A DNA stretch of 64,000 nucleotides from Megamonas sp. UBA1796 (GTDB taxonomy: Bacteria; Bacillota; Negativicutes; Selenomonadales; Selenomonadaceae): the NCBI GenBank assembly GCA_002319795.1, contig DCFU01000046.1:62001-126000 (forward strand), in the 5' to 3' direction. Below the pieces are notes generated by a model. That model was given only the letters and a program-made list of their open reading frames with translations. It was not told the DNA's origin and did no database searches. Below are positions 25,194-34,604 of the stretch, in pieces; positions within the stretch are counted from its first letter, which is position 1; every line of letters starts with the position of its first letter. Made by a program: the position numbers and the translations under genes.

Positions 25194-26906
25194 TTACTTT
25201 CCAGTCGCCCTGTCTTTCCCTGCTATAAGCTCCTCAAACTTTTCCATTGGCAAGGGTTTGGAAAAATAAAAACCCTGTATATTATCACAACCTATACCTT
25301 GCAAAAAGTCCACCTGAGGTCTTGTCTCTACACCCTCAATGACAACCGACATATCCAAATCTCGCGCCATCTTCACAACATTCTTCAGTATACCTGCCGC
25401 ACGATCCGAATGCTCTATATCCTGTACAAAGTTCATAGCAACCTTTAAAATATCTACAGGCATGTTCCTTAACATATTCAGAGAAGAGTATCCGTTGCCA
25501 AAATCATCCATGAGAATCTGCATGCCATACTCCTGGAATCTCTTAATTTGCGAAATGATCTGACGTGGGTTATCCATATAAGCGCTCTCCGTAATCTCCA
25601 GCTTCAGCATCCACGGCTCAAGTGCATATTTCTCCAGCAGGCCCGTAATCGTATCGTAAAAATCAGAGTTATAAAAATTAAGCCGGGATACGTTAACCGA
25701 CACGGGTATGACCCGGTCCGTTTTCTTCCTCTGCTCCGCCAAAAAAACGCATACGGTTTCCCAAACGAAACGGTCCAGGCGAACAATAAAACCATTGCGC
25801 TCAAACACAGGAATAAACCGCCCCGGAGAAATAAGCCCCTGTGACGGATGTATCCATCGCACCAGCGCCTCAGCACTTACCGGACAATTTTCATTAATGC
25901 TGTAGATTGGCTGCAGATACACACAAAACTGCTTCTCCTCCAGCGCATATTCCATTTCCCGCAGGATCATCTGCTCATCAAGCACACGCTCACGCATTAC
26001 ATCATCATAATAAGCATAACGCACCGTATAATGCCCCTTTATCATATTGAGCGCCATATGTGCACGGTCACACATCTGATCAACTGGCAGGAATACATTA
26101 TCCACCGGATAAACCCCCACATAAAAAAGAATATTGTGGCAGATACCTAGGGACTGCACTGCATTGTCAAGCCCTTCTACAAATGGCTTGATATCAAATC
26201 GGTCTGTCGGCAGGCAAAGAGCAAAATGATCCGCTTCCATACGACCACATATCCCATTACCCTCCGTTATCGCTTTTAAATAAACCGCTGCAGTTTTTAA
26301 TATAAGATTTCCTGTTTCAATATGAAAAAGCCCATTGATAATCTTAAAGCTGCTGATATCCAAATATACGATATTATACGGAATTTCCGGATCATCCTGC
26401 AATAGAGATGCAGCTTTTTCAAAAAAGGCTGCACTATTATAAATACCTGTGAGAGAGTCCAGCTCAATATACCGACGCATTTCCACGATCTGTCGGTCCT
26501 TGGCGGTCTGCTCAAACCGCCACCACTCATTCTCGATCCGCGCCATAACATTTTGGACACGGCAGCGCACGATTGTGGGATTATACGGCTTTGTAATAAA
26601 ATCTGCTGCGCCCATTTCTACAGCCTTGATCTCATTGTCGCCCTCATTGCGTGCCGTCGTGGCAATAACTGGTATTTCCGCATATTTTTCATTTTTCTTC
26701 AATATAGACAGCAGCTCAAAACCATTCATCTCCGGCATAACCAAATCCAGCAAAATAATATCAACAGCCTGCTTTTCAATGACCTCCAGTGCTTCATGCC
26801 CATTTACCGCTTCGAGGATAAGATATTGGTTCTTAAAGAACTGGGATAAAATAATCCGATTTATTTCCACGTCATCTACAATAAGCATGACCTTCTGCAT
26901 TTCCAT
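25194..26906 (-). CDS. Response regulator with degenerate GGDEF and EAL c-di-GMP phosphodiesterase
   Basis: 570 residues from MEMQKVML (AAGG seven bases upstream). REC domain 1-120 with phospho-acceptor D54 (LLDLVMPEMNG). GGDEF domain ~150-300: the signature is EADHF (224-228) in place of GGDEF, so the catalytic Glu is His and cyclase activity is unlikely. EAL domain ~325-560 keeps E346AL, N in SVNVSR, E in KLEITES, DDFGNGYSS, K488 and EGVET (524-528), so hydrolysis of c-di-GMP looks intact. No cognate histidine kinase is adjacent. A role in motility/biofilm switching fits the neighbouring flagellar and chemotaxis genes. Confidence 0.93.
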   Translation of the reverse strand: MEMQKVMLIVDDVEINRIILSQFFKNQYLILEAVNGHEALEVIEKQAVDIILLDLVMPEMNGFELLSILKKNEKYAEIPVIATTARNEGDNEIKAVEMGAADFITKPYNPTIVRCRVQNVMARIENEWWRFEQTAKDRQIVEMRRYIELDSLTGIYNSAAFFEKAASLLQDDPEIPYNIVYLDISSFKIINGLFHIETGNLILKTAAVYLKAITEGNGICGRMEADHFALCLPTDRFDIKPFVEGLDNAVQSLGICHNILFYVGVYPVDNVFLPVDQMCDRAHMALNMIKGHYTVRYAYYDDVMRERVLDEQMILREMEYALEEKQFCVYLQPIYSINENCPVSAEALVRWIHPSQGLISPGRFIPVFERNGFIVRLDRFVWETVCVFLAEQRKKTDRVIPVSVNVSRLNFYNSDFYDTITGLLEKYALEPWMLKLEITESAYMDNPRQIISQIKRFQEYGMQILMDDFGNGYSSLNMLRNMPVDILKVAMNFVQDIEHSDRAAGILKNVVKMARDLDMSVVIEGVETRPQVDFLQGIGCDNIQGFYFSKPLPMEKFEELIAGKDRATGK

Positions 26907-26965
26907 GTTTTCGCCTTCTTCTACCGAGATAAATGCCTGATATAAAAACAAAACAACTTGATTTT

Positions 26966-26974
26966 ATTGTACCA
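26966..26974 (-). promoter_or_regulatory. Possible extended -10 promoter for the EAL gene
   Basis: TGGTACAAT on the minus strand (TGn + TACAAT), about 60 bases before the ATG; no clear -35. Confidence 0.35.
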
Positions 26975-27015
26975 TAACCATATAATATTTTCATCTGTTT
27001 TTCCATAATCCTTAC

Positions 27016-27043
27016 TTTACAGGTATAAACGCAATTATATACA
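27016..27043 (+). promoter_or_regulatory. Possible cdaR promoter
   Basis: TTTACA, 16-base spacer, TATACA; 40 bases before the TTG start of cdaR. Confidence 0.4.
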
Positions 27044-27082
27044 TCATATGCCATATAAAACAATATAAGGAGGTCTATCCCA

Positions 27083-28240
27083 TTGGAACTTTCCCAGCAT
27101 AATGCCTTGCAAATCGTCAAAGAAATCAACCGTGTACTGCCGCAAAAAATCAATCTCATGGATAAGCACGGCATCATTATCGCAAGTAGCGATGCGAGCC
27201 GCATAGGCACTTTCCACAGCGGCGCAGCAAAAATGATTGCCGAAGACCTTGATGAACTTTGCATCCATGGAAATGATGTCTACACCGGTGCACGGCCCGG
27301 TACAAATTTCCTGCTGTGTGTACAGGACATGCCCATAGGTGTCCTGGGCATTACAGGTTCTTACAACGAAATCCTGCCCATCGCGCGTGTCATCAAAAAA
27401 ATGACCGAAATGCTCGTAAATGAACAGGCACGTTTAAAGCAGCATGCCCGTCTCGAAGAAAATCGCACCCGTTTCCTGCGTGAATGGCTCACCCACAGCA
27501 AAAACGCCATTAACAAAACATTCCTCAAGCGCGGACTGGCACTCGGCATTGATATTCATCGCCCCATGCGCTGCCTGACCTTACAGCTCACCATAAAACA
27601 TGATACCGTTCCCGAAGGAATCGAGACTGTAATGCAGGAAAAAATCTACGAGCTTGACAGCCAGAGCCTTGTTTGTGCGACCATGACCGAAACAATTCTC
27701 CTGATACCGGCACGCAGCGATGAAAGCGCATATGAACTGGCCTTAGCTCTGAAAAATACCATAGAGTCCTGCCGCCCGGTACAGATAGCCATCGGCATAG
27801 ATGCCACCGCCCCCAGCTATCTGTGTATGCATGACGCCTATATGCAGGCCCGAAAGGCTTTACAGTCCTGCCTGCGTACCCAGAAAAACTCCATCAAATT
27901 TTACAAGGAACTTAACATAGAACTCTTTGCCGATGAAATACCCGATGCCGCAAAGCTCCAGTATATCCATAAAATCTTCAGAGATTTCGCCGGCAACGAG
28001 CTTGCCAGTTGCATAAGCCTTCTTGAACTTTTCTATGAGAAAAATGGCTCCATAACACAGACCGCCGCACACCTTTTTATCCACAAAAACACTTTACAGC
28101 AACACCTGAAAAAAATTGCTGCCCGTACCGGCTACGATCCGCGTTCCCTGCATGACGCTGCTGTATTCTATATTGCCATTTACTTTTATCATGATATCAT
28201 AAACAGCGGCCAGCACATCAACATTGACAATCGAAAATAG
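27083..28240 (+). CDS. cdaR: CdaR-family regulator (sugar diacid / glycerate)
   Basis: 385 residues; TTG start with AAGGAGG nine bases upstream. The N-terminal sugar-diacid recognition domain (~3-135: ALQIVKEINRVLPQKINLMDKHG..IIIASSD, GVLGITG) is followed by a GGDEF-like linker and a C-terminal PucR/CdaR HTH (ITQTAAHLFIHKNTLQQHLKKIAARTGYDP). In E. coli CdaR activates glucarate, galactarate and glycerate genes. The next gene is glycerate kinase, so a glycerate- or sugar-acid-responsive activator is likely. Confidence 0.92.
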   Translation: MELSQHNALQIVKEINRVLPQKINLMDKHGIIIASSDASRIGTFHSGAAKMIAEDLDELCIHGNDVYTGARPGTNFLLCVQDMPIGVLGITGSYNEILPIARVIKKMTEMLVNEQARLKQHARLEENRTRFLREWLTHSKNAINKTFLKRGLALGIDIHRPMRCLTLQLTIKHDTVPEGIETVMQEKIYELDSQSLVCATMTETILLIPARSDESAYELALALKNTIESCRPVQIAIGIDATAPSYLCMHDAYMQARKALQSCLRTQKNSIKFYKELNIELFADEIPDAAKLQYIHKIFRDFAGNELASCISLLELFYEKNGSITQTAAHLFIHKNTLQQHLKKIAARTGYDPRSLHDAAVFYIAIYFYHDIINSGQHINIDNRK

Positions 28241-28264
28241 TTTTATGTTACCCATAACATAAAA
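28241..28264. promoter_or_regulatory. Inverted repeat between cdaR and glycerate kinase (candidate CdaR site)
   Basis: Two 10-base arms (TTTTATGTTA and complement) around CCCA, starting right after the cdaR stop. Related half-sites recur at 28307-28316 (TTATGTGTTA) and 28329-28336 (TAACATAA), bracketing the putative promoter of the kinase gene. No T-run follows, so an operator is more likely than a terminator. Confidence 0.5.
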
Positions 28265-28311
28265 TTACAAAAATAGGTATCTCTCATACTATATACCTGT
28301 AAACATTTATG

Positions 28312-28320
28312 TGTTAGAAT
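28312..28320 (+). promoter_or_regulatory. Possible extended -10 promoter for glycerate kinase
   Basis: TGTTAGAAT (TGn + TAGAAT) between two TAACATAA-type half-sites; no good -35, as expected for an activator-dependent promoter. Confidence 0.35.
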
Positions 28321-28415
28321 TTTCAATATAACATAAGGAATCCCCGATGCATCCAGCCGTTTCTTTTCATCCCTGTTTCCTTAAATATACTATGATTCTA
28401 GAGGAGGTTATTTTC

Positions 28416-29552
28416 ATGAATATTGTCATTGCCATAGACTCCTTCAAGGGCAGTCTGTCCTCTGTCGGAGCCGGAAAGATTACCGCAGCTGCCATACAGG
28501 ATATCGTGCCGTCTGCCCACACACAGGTATTCCCTCTGGCAGACGGAGGCGAAGGAACCGTCGATGCCCTTACAGCAGGATTGGGCGGCCATATTGTGCA
28601 TACGGAGGTCACGGGGCCTTTGGGTAAAAAAATCCCCAGCCGTTATGGCATCATCGAAGCTTCATGTACAGCCGTCATTGAAATGGCTGATGCCGCCGGC
28701 ATTACGCTTGTTCCACCAGCAGAACGCAATCCCCTGCACACAACGACCTACGGTCTGGGGGAACTGATTCTCCAGGCAGCAGACAATGGATGCCGGAACT
28801 TCATCATCGGCATCGGCGGCAGCGCCACAAACGACTGCGGCATAGGAATGCTCACGGCCCTCGGCCTGCGTTTCCTTAAGGCAGACGGTACCCCTGCGGG
28901 CATTTTTGGCAATGCGCTTACAGATATAGAAACCATCGATGCCAGTACGCTCCATCCAATCATAAAAGACTGCAGCTTCCGTGTAGCTTGCGACGTCGTT
29001 AACCCGCTTTACGGTGAAAATGGCTGTGCGGCAGTCTTCGGCCCGCAAAAGGGAGCTACGCCCGAGATCGTAAAAAACATGGATGCTGCTATTCACGCTT
29101 TCGCCGACAAAGTAAATACTCAACTTGGCATTGGCAATGCCCTCGAAGCAGGGACTGGTGCCGCCGGAGGTCTCGGCTATGCCTTCCGCACCTTTCTTCC
29201 TGCTACACTGGAGGCGGGGATTACACTCGTCCTGGATGCAATCCATATTGAGGACGCTCTCCGAAAAGCCGATATTGTAATTACAGGTGAAGGCGGCATG
29301 GATTTCCAGACCGCCATGGGAAAAGCTCCGGTAGGCGTCGCCAAGCTCGCTCGAAAAGCAAATTCCCAGGTACGTGTGCTGGCCTTCTGCGGCTGTGCAT
29401 CACCCGAAGCGGAAGCGGTAAACGATAACGGCATCGACGCCTATTTCCCGATCCTGCATCAGGTCACGACCCTTGCCCAAGCCATGGAGCCTGAAACTGC
29501 AGAACGCAATCTCCGGCAGACCGTGCATCAGGTCTTCCGCTTACTCAGATAA
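28416..29552 (+). CDS. garK: Glycerate kinase (GarK/GlxK family)
   Basis: 378 residues from MNIVIAIDSFKGSLSS, with GAGGAGG eight bases upstream; a frame extension of 23 codons is not needed. Family motifs: DSFKGSLSS, PLADGGEGTVDAL, IGIGGSATNDCGIGML, LEAGTGAAGGLGYA and VITGEGGMDFQT. It phosphorylates D-glycerate (2-phosphoglycerate in the GarK/GlxK class), feeding sugar-acid or glyoxylate carbon into glycolysis. The adjacent cdaR is the likely regulator; the enzymes making glycerate are not in the window. Confidence 0.95.
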   Translation: MNIVIAIDSFKGSLSSVGAGKITAAAIQDIVPSAHTQVFPLADGGEGTVDALTAGLGGHIVHTEVTGPLGKKIPSRYGIIEASCTAVIEMADAAGITLVPPAERNPLHTTTYGLGELILQAADNGCRNFIIGIGGSATNDCGIGMLTALGLRFLKADGTPAGIFGNALTDIETIDASTLHPIIKDCSFRVACDVVNPLYGENGCAAVFGPQKGATPEIVKNMDAAIHAFADKVNTQLGIGNALEAGTGAAGGLGYAFRTFLPATLEAGITLVLDAIHIEDALRKADIVITGEGGMDFQTAMGKAPVGVAKLARKANSQVRVLAFCGCASPEAEAVNDNGIDAYFPILHQVTTLAQAMEPETAERNLRQTVHQVFRLLR

Positions 29553-29564
29553 GCAACAAACATA

Positions 29565-29600
29565 ACCCTGTATCGATGGAGCAGCTCCGCGATACAGGGT
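29565..29600. terminator. Hairpin between convergent genes
   Basis: A perfect 11-bp outer stem (ACCCTGTATCG) with an inner GGAG/CTCC stem; only weak T-rich flanks. It probably terminates the glycerate kinase gene and the convergent desulfidase gene. Confidence 0.55.
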
Positions 29601-29615
29601 ATTATTCTGCCATTT

Positions 29616-30905
29616 TCAGGCTTCGATCTTATCCAGCATGATGTTCAGGATTTCTACATCCGTCGATTTCATACCTACACGTGCCACGCGCCCTACACTC
29701 GCAATTGTCTGTTCAATATCATCCTTTACCAGACCCTCCCCAGACCGGAAGACATGGTTGCACTTGCTCAGATGCAGCGCCATGATGGAAGCCTCGACTG
29801 CTATGGCAATTTTCGCTGCACAGGAGGGCTTGGCTCCATCACAGACCATGCCACCAACATTTGTGATACTGTCTGTAATGACATTGCAGATACTCTCATA
29901 GTTCATGCCCATCATATAGGCTATTCCCGCAGCACTGCCACAACCGGCACTGACCGCACCGCAATACGCGGAAAGACTGCCAATAAAACGCTTCTGATGG
30001 ATGGCAATGAGATTGCTCACTACCAAGGAACGATACAGCTTTTCCCGGCTGACCTTTAAATGTTTTGCATACTCAATGACCGGCACAGAAACTGTAATTC
30101 CCTGATTGCCGCTGCCAGAATTGATAACGACCGGCAGCGGGCAGCCGCTCATACGCGCATCCGAACCAGCTGCAGCCCGGGCTTTTGCTCTCAGCTTTAC
30201 ATTCGTATTATCAAACTCCCCGAACAGCGTACGGCCAACCTCTGCACCATAATGTCCCCGCATTCCCTCGTCGGCAATCGCTGAATTATACGTTATCTGC
30301 CGTTCCAATATTTCCTGCACATCACCAGGTTCTACACAAGCAGCAAACGCCAGGATATCCCGAACATTGAGCAGATTTTTTTCTGAAACTCCCCCCCTCT
30401 CAGTCTGCGCAAGACCTTCCTCTTTAGAAAATACCACCTCACCGTTCCTGACGATCCGCGTAATATTGCTATGATAATCTTTGACAACCACCTCAGCAGA
30501 CTCATTTCCGGCTGCTGCGCGAATAACAATATAAAGATTCGCTACATTCTCGATGAGCTCACAGGTACAAAAACCTTCCCTTAAAAGCGCATGACATTTT
30601 TCAATATGTTCCGGCGTCACCGCTTCTAATACTGCGAGCTCTTTGGAGGCATCCCCTCCAAGTACACCGAGAATAGCGGCCACCTCAATTCCCTTGCCAC
30701 CACCTGAATTTGGAACGGTTACAGCCTTGACATTCTTGACGATATTACCGGAACAATACACCGTTATATGTTCCGGCATTCTGCCGAGGACATCACGTAC
30801 CTTGGCCCCCGCGTAAGCAATAGCGATGGGCTCCGTACATCCCAGTGCCACCACCAGGTCATGCTGTAAAATATTGTTATACGCTTCATATATTATTTTA
30901 TCCAT
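29616..30905 (-). CDS. cyuA: CyuA/UPF0597-family L-cysteine desulfidase-like protein
   Basis: 429 residues from MDKIIYEAYNNIL (GAGG nine bases upstream). The family is related to the L-serine dehydratase alpha chain and archaeal [4Fe-4S] L-cysteine desulfidase. Conserved cysteines include C23 (ALGCTEP), C255 (SGCPLP), C315, C322, C355 and C362, enough to hold a cluster. INSGSGNQGI and GGMVCDGAKPSCAAK are family blocks. The likely reaction is anaerobic breakdown of L-cysteine to pyruvate, ammonia and sulfide. A related dehydratase substrate is possible. It is divergent from a LysR regulator. Confidence 0.85.
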   Translation of the reverse strand: MDKIIYEAYNNILQHDLVVALGCTEPIAIAYAGAKVRDVLGRMPEHITVYCSGNIVKNVKAVTVPNSGGGKGIEVAAILGVLGGDASKELAVLEAVTPEHIEKCHALLREGFCTCELIENVANLYIVIRAAAGNESAEVVVKDYHSNITRIVRNGEVVFSKEEGLAQTERGGVSEKNLLNVRDILAFAACVEPGDVQEILERQITYNSAIADEGMRGHYGAEVGRTLFGEFDNTNVKLRAKARAAAGSDARMSGCPLPVVINSGSGNQGITVSVPVIEYAKHLKVSREKLYRSLVVSNLIAIHQKRFIGSLSAYCGAVSAGCGSAAGIAYMMGMNYESICNVITDSITNVGGMVCDGAKPSCAAKIAIAVEASIMALHLSKCNHVFRSGEGLVKDDIEQTIASVGRVARVGMKSTDVEILNIMLDKIEA

Positions 30906-30944
30906 GATATTTAACCTCACAATATAAAATCAAAATATTTCAAA

Positions 30945-30976
30945 TTTTATATATCCACGGTACAGGCCATATAAAA
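30945..30976. promoter_or_regulatory. Candidate LysR-type operator
   Basis: TTTTATAT and ATATAAAA, 16 bases apart, lie midway between the divergent desulfidase and lysR genes. Size and position suit a LysR-type site; inferred only. Confidence 0.4.
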
Positions 30977-31052
30977 GATTTGCTAAAAGCAGAGCCTGCC
31001 GCTAATATATAACTATGATAAAAATAGAAAAATCGAAAATGGAGATGCCCCT

Positions 31053-32003
31053 ATGTTGAGTTTTCTGAACCTCAAATACTTTTTGTTTCTCTCAGAAGAA
31101 CTGAATTTCCGAAATGCCGCAAAAAAACTTCACATAACCCAGCAATCCCTGAGCGGCCACATAAAAAAATTGGACAACCATTTTGGTGTTCCCTTATTTG
31201 TATACGGTCCGCCACTGGCCATAACGCCTGCCGGCCTGCTTGTAAAAAAGCATGCACAGGAAATCCTTAAACATGAACAAGAAATGGAAGATGACATCCT
31301 GCATATTTCCAAACAAAAAAGCGGCACCTTGAAAATCGGCTGTACCTACGGACGGGCGCAATTCTTATTGCCCCCTATTATCCGTGCATTTCAAGAGAAA
31401 TACCCTTTAGTCGACCTGCAATTGCTGGAGGGCAACACCCCGGATATCGAAGCTGCCCTAAAAAAGTGTGAAGTCGATGTAACCATTGGCTTCACGCCCG
31501 TGAACATGAAGAACATTGTGAGCATTCCACTTTACCATGACCCATTCCGCATGGTCGTGCATCCTTCTGTATTAGCAAAATATTTTCCGGAACGTAAGCC
31601 TATAACCTTTTGCTGCTACAAAGAAGAGCTCATCCGTGCTATTATCAGCCGCTGCCCATTTCTGACTATGACAGCGAATACTACTATAGGAAAATTTGGT
31701 CAGCAATATCTCAAACAATTAGACATTACATCAAATACGCTCTTAGAACTCAAAGACGTTGGCACCATGCTTTCCATGTGCTATGCCGAAATGGGATTCA
31801 TGCTTTGCCCGGAAACCTTCGTGCAGCATTCATTCTACACCTTTTCCCAGCGGCATCTCATATATCCTTTGCCAGACCATATTCCTATGCAGATTTCCGT
31901 CAACTATCCCCAGGCAAAAAAGAAATCTGCCTTTGTACAGGGCTTTACAAAAATGGCCTCTGACATCCTCCGTGCAAAGTGCTCCAGCCTCAGTCAAGAT
32001 TGA
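31053..32003 (+). CDS. LysR-family regulator
   Basis: 316 residues. N-terminal winged HTH (~1-60: LNLKYFLFLSEELNFRNAAKKLHITQQSLSGHIKKLD) and a type-2 periplasmic-binding-like effector domain (~92-300: GTLKIGCTYGRAQFLLPPIIRAFQ). GGAG precedes the ATG. It is divergent from cyuA, its likely target. Its last 14 bases overlap the 3' end of the convergent M24 gene. The effector cannot be predicted. Confidence 0.9.
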   Translation: MLSFLNLKYFLFLSEELNFRNAAKKLHITQQSLSGHIKKLDNHFGVPLFVYGPPLAITPAGLLVKKHAQEILKHEQEMEDDILHISKQKSGTLKIGCTYGRAQFLLPPIIRAFQEKYPLVDLQLLEGNTPDIEAALKKCEVDVTIGFTPVNMKNIVSIPLYHDPFRMVVHPSVLAKYFPERKPITFCCYKEELIRAIISRCPFLTMTANTTIGKFGQQYLKQLDITSNTLLELKDVGTMLSMCYAEMGFMLCPETFVQHSFYTFSQRHLIYPLPDHIPMQISVNYPQAKKKSAFVQGFTKMASDILRAKCSSLSQD

Positions 32004-33186
32004 TATGGATTTTCCCACTATTAAATTGTGTCAGCACCTCATAGCCATGCTCGGTAATCAGGACCGTGTCCGAATGACGGACCCCGCCCCAGGAACCATC
32101 CATAATCCCAGGCTCTACAGTAATTACCATATCGCTCTGTACCTGTAAATAATTTCCAGGAGTAATTGACGGAAACTCATGTGCCGAACAGCCTACGCCA
32201 TGTCCAACTCTGCCAGGCAAAAGTTGAGCAAATCCTGCCTGCGAGTATACCTCCGCCGCAGTTTTATAAAGCTCAGCAAAACAGACTCCAGGCTTCAATA
32301 TCTTAAAAATGTTTTCCCTGGCCTTCAACATACTGTCATAAGCCTTTTGTTTCAGGTCGTCCACCTGCCCCACCATAAGTGTACGTTCATTTTCTGCATG
32401 ATATCCGTCTACCATTGCCCAGGCCATCGGCAAGGTCAGGTCGCCGTTTTTCGGATGATAATGCTTTGGACAGTCGCAGCCGTAAGCGATGCGTTCATTC
32501 GATAGGCACCAAACATGCAGGCTGTCGATCATACCTCCCTCCGTCGTTCCAAAACCGCAAACTTCACTGTCACGGAAGCTTTGCTGCCAAAGGCGCCGCA
32601 TGGCATATTGCCCTTCGGTTGCCGCTTCAGCCTCCGAAGCTCCCTTGGCCAGATAAGCAACGGTATGTTTTATCCCGACATCAACCAGCAGTGCCGCTTT
32701 GCGGATACAAGCAATCTCATAGGAATCTTTAATAAGCCGCATCATATTTACAGGACCGGATACAGACGCAACTTCAGAAGGCTGTAGTTTCCCGCAAAGC
32801 TTCCTATAAAAATCAACATCCAGGTAGTTCAGCTCCATGCCAATCTTCCTGCCAGCTGTATGGACTAAAACAGCACAAACGGCGTCTTCAGCTTTCACAG
32901 CTAATGGTACTGCATCTCCCCATTTCCCATAGGTCTGGACATTCGCAACCGCACTCTCATCAAGTGCATGGAGCCGGCGGAGGCTATGTACCAAAAGGCA
33001 TGGCTCCTGCTCCGTGCAAAGCACCAAAAAGACCGGCTGCGAATTCAATACCGGATTGAACCCACTGAAATACAACACATTTTCTGGTTTTGACAAGACG
33101 ACTGCCCGCATACCTTCTTCCTGCATCCAATCCTGCATTTTCACAATACGCTGTAAAAAAAACTTTTTATCTTTCTCATCCATCAT
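31990..33186 (-). CDS. M24 (creatinase/ectoine hydrolase-like) hydrolase lacking metal ligands
   Basis: 398 residues from the ATG preceded by GAGGGG. N-terminal creatinase-type domain (~10-150), then the pita-bread M24 domain (~155-395). Of the five metal ligands of methionine/proline peptidases only two remain: H329 (GHGVG) and E358 (ITVEPG). The first Asp is M254, the second is E265 and the last Glu is S372. Metal-free members of this clan, creatinase and ectoine hydrolase (DoeA), cleave C-N bonds of guanidino or cyclic amidine compounds instead of peptides. I infer such a role. It is last in an operon with a permease and a URO-D protein. Confidence 0.8.
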   Translation of the reverse strand: MMDEKDKKFFLQRIVKMQDWMQEEGMRAVVLSKPENVLYFSGFNPVLNSQPVFLVLCTEQEPCLLVHSLRRLHALDESAVANVQTYGKWGDAVPLAVKAEDAVCAVLVHTAGRKIGMELNYLDVDFYRKLCGKLQPSEVASVSGPVNMMRLIKDSYEIACIRKAALLVDVGIKHTVAYLAKGASEAEAATEGQYAMRRLWQQSFRDSEVCGFGTTEGGMIDSLHVWCLSNERIAYGCDCPKHYHPKNGDLTLPMAWAMVDGYHAENERTLMVGQVDDLKQKAYDSMLKARENIFKILKPGVCFAELYKTAAEVYSQAGFAQLLPGRVGHGVGCSAHEFPSITPGNYLQVQSDMVITVEPGIMDGSWGGVRHSDTVLITEHGYEVLTQFNSGKIHINLD

Positions 33187-33260
33187 GGTATATCCCCTCA
33201 AAATCCTGACTCACTTCAGTTTTCTGTTCCAAAGGAATTATACCACGATACTTTTATATT

Positions 33261-34568
33261 TTATACAAACAAAAATGAATATATACACAGAAATATCAGC
33301 TGCAGCGCCGCGATTGTCCAGCCATTCTTTATCATAGACACAAGATCTGTAGACTGCGCAAATCCCATAGAACTAAACATGTTCGCTCCCGGATGGATAA
33401 AATTTGTTGCCCGGTTCGCAACGATCAGTGCTACGGCCCATACATACGGGTGTATATTGTACTGTCTCACCATATCACCAAACAAATCATTCGTCATCTT
33501 CAAAACGGCTACAGCCGCACCGGTGAGCCCTACGGTCCCCGTCAATCCACCAACAATTGGAACAGCTACACGCCCGCCATAATGAACAATCGGCGTCAGC
33601 AATGCTGTAACTGCTTTAAATGCGCCGGCCTCAGCCATAAAGTTAATGAAGGGTTCCAAAAACAGAAATAACACAAAAAGATGCAGATTGCCCGCCATGC
33701 CTTTGATAAAGGTACTCGTAACAACCGGGATACTGAGTCCTCCGGCCATTCCCGTGAGCAGGCCTATAAGCATCAGTATCACTACAATATAATTCGTATT
33801 TGCCTGCCAGTATAAACCAAATGCCACAAAAACAGTAAAAGACAAGATAAATACGAGCGTTGCTCTCTTGGCCTTATTATCCGGAATAAATGTGTGCTCC
33901 ACAGGCATATCTTCATATGCATTCGTATCCTTGGTCAATTTCTGCACACGATGTACCATGACCCATGTAGTCAGAAAGGTAACGGTCAAAACCGGCAGGG
34001 AGCATTTTAAAAGCAGTTCGGGATAACTTATGCCCGTAAGGCCTATAAGCATTAGAACAGAAGGGCTGAATGGGCCCAGAATCAAGGCTTCCTCGCCGCA
34101 GGCATGGAAGAGCATTCCCACAACACTTTTAGAAAGCCCCACAGCAGCCGCAATTGGCAATACAATAGGTGCAATGACAGCGTTGCCGCCAGCCATAGTT
34201 CCCAATAAAGCCACGAGTGTCACCGATGCACACATGATACCGACAATAGCCTTATTCTGGGTATTGACGCCTATCGTATAAATAATTTTATGAACAATCG
34301 TATGTGTAACTTTCGCAGCCTGCAATACCTCACCCAATCCGCGTCCCAGCATAATAAGCAGACCGACAAGGCCCAGGAACGACCCCAGAGATTTCGCCAG
34401 AATATCACCAAAAGTAAAGATTGTCTGATGCGTAATAACTGCTCCAATAACAGCGCATAAAATAGTCGTAGGGACGGGCTGCTTGTATTTGAATATTAAA
34501 ATGATATACACAATCAAGGGAATCAAACCTAGCAATCCATGCTGTATCTCTGCTGTTGACATTTCCAT
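33261..34568 (-). CDS. Multi-pass permease of the ion-transporter (GntP/NhaC-like) superfamily
   Basis: 435 residues with about 11-12 hydrophobic segments. Paired re-entrant-type motifs are visible: GTMAGGNAVIAPIVLPIAAAVGLSK and GLTGTVGLTGAAVAVLKMTNDLF. This is the layout of IT-superfamily carboxylate or Na+/H+ exchangers. AGGGGG precedes the ATG. It lies between the URO-D gene (36 bases upstream) and the M24 gene, so it probably imports their substrate. Exact family and substrate cannot be named from the sequence alone. Confidence 0.75.
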   Translation of the reverse strand: MEMSTAEIQHGLLGLIPLIVYIILIFKYKQPVPTTILCAVIGAVITHQTIFTFGDILAKSLGSFLGLVGLLIMLGRGLGEVLQAAKVTHTIVHKIIYTIGVNTQNKAIVGIMCASVTLVALLGTMAGGNAVIAPIVLPIAAAVGLSKSVVGMLFHACGEEALILGPFSPSVLMLIGLTGISYPELLLKCSLPVLTVTFLTTWVMVHRVQKLTKDTNAYEDMPVEHTFIPDNKAKRATLVFILSFTVFVAFGLYWQANTNYIVVILMLIGLLTGMAGGLSIPVVTSTFIKGMAGNLHLFVLFLFLEPFINFMAEAGAFKAVTALLTPIVHYGGRVAVPIVGGLTGTVGLTGAAVAVLKMTNDLFGDMVRQYNIHPYVWAVALIVANRATNFIHPGANMFSSMGFAQSTDLVSMIKNGWTIAALQLIFLCIYSFLFV

Positions 34569-34604
34569 AATATGGGCCCCCTAAAAATTATTTCAATACA
34601 ATCC

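Noticed and set aside
26200..26260. GGDEF domain as an active diguanylate cyclase
   Set aside because: The signature reads EADHF; the catalytic Glu is missing.
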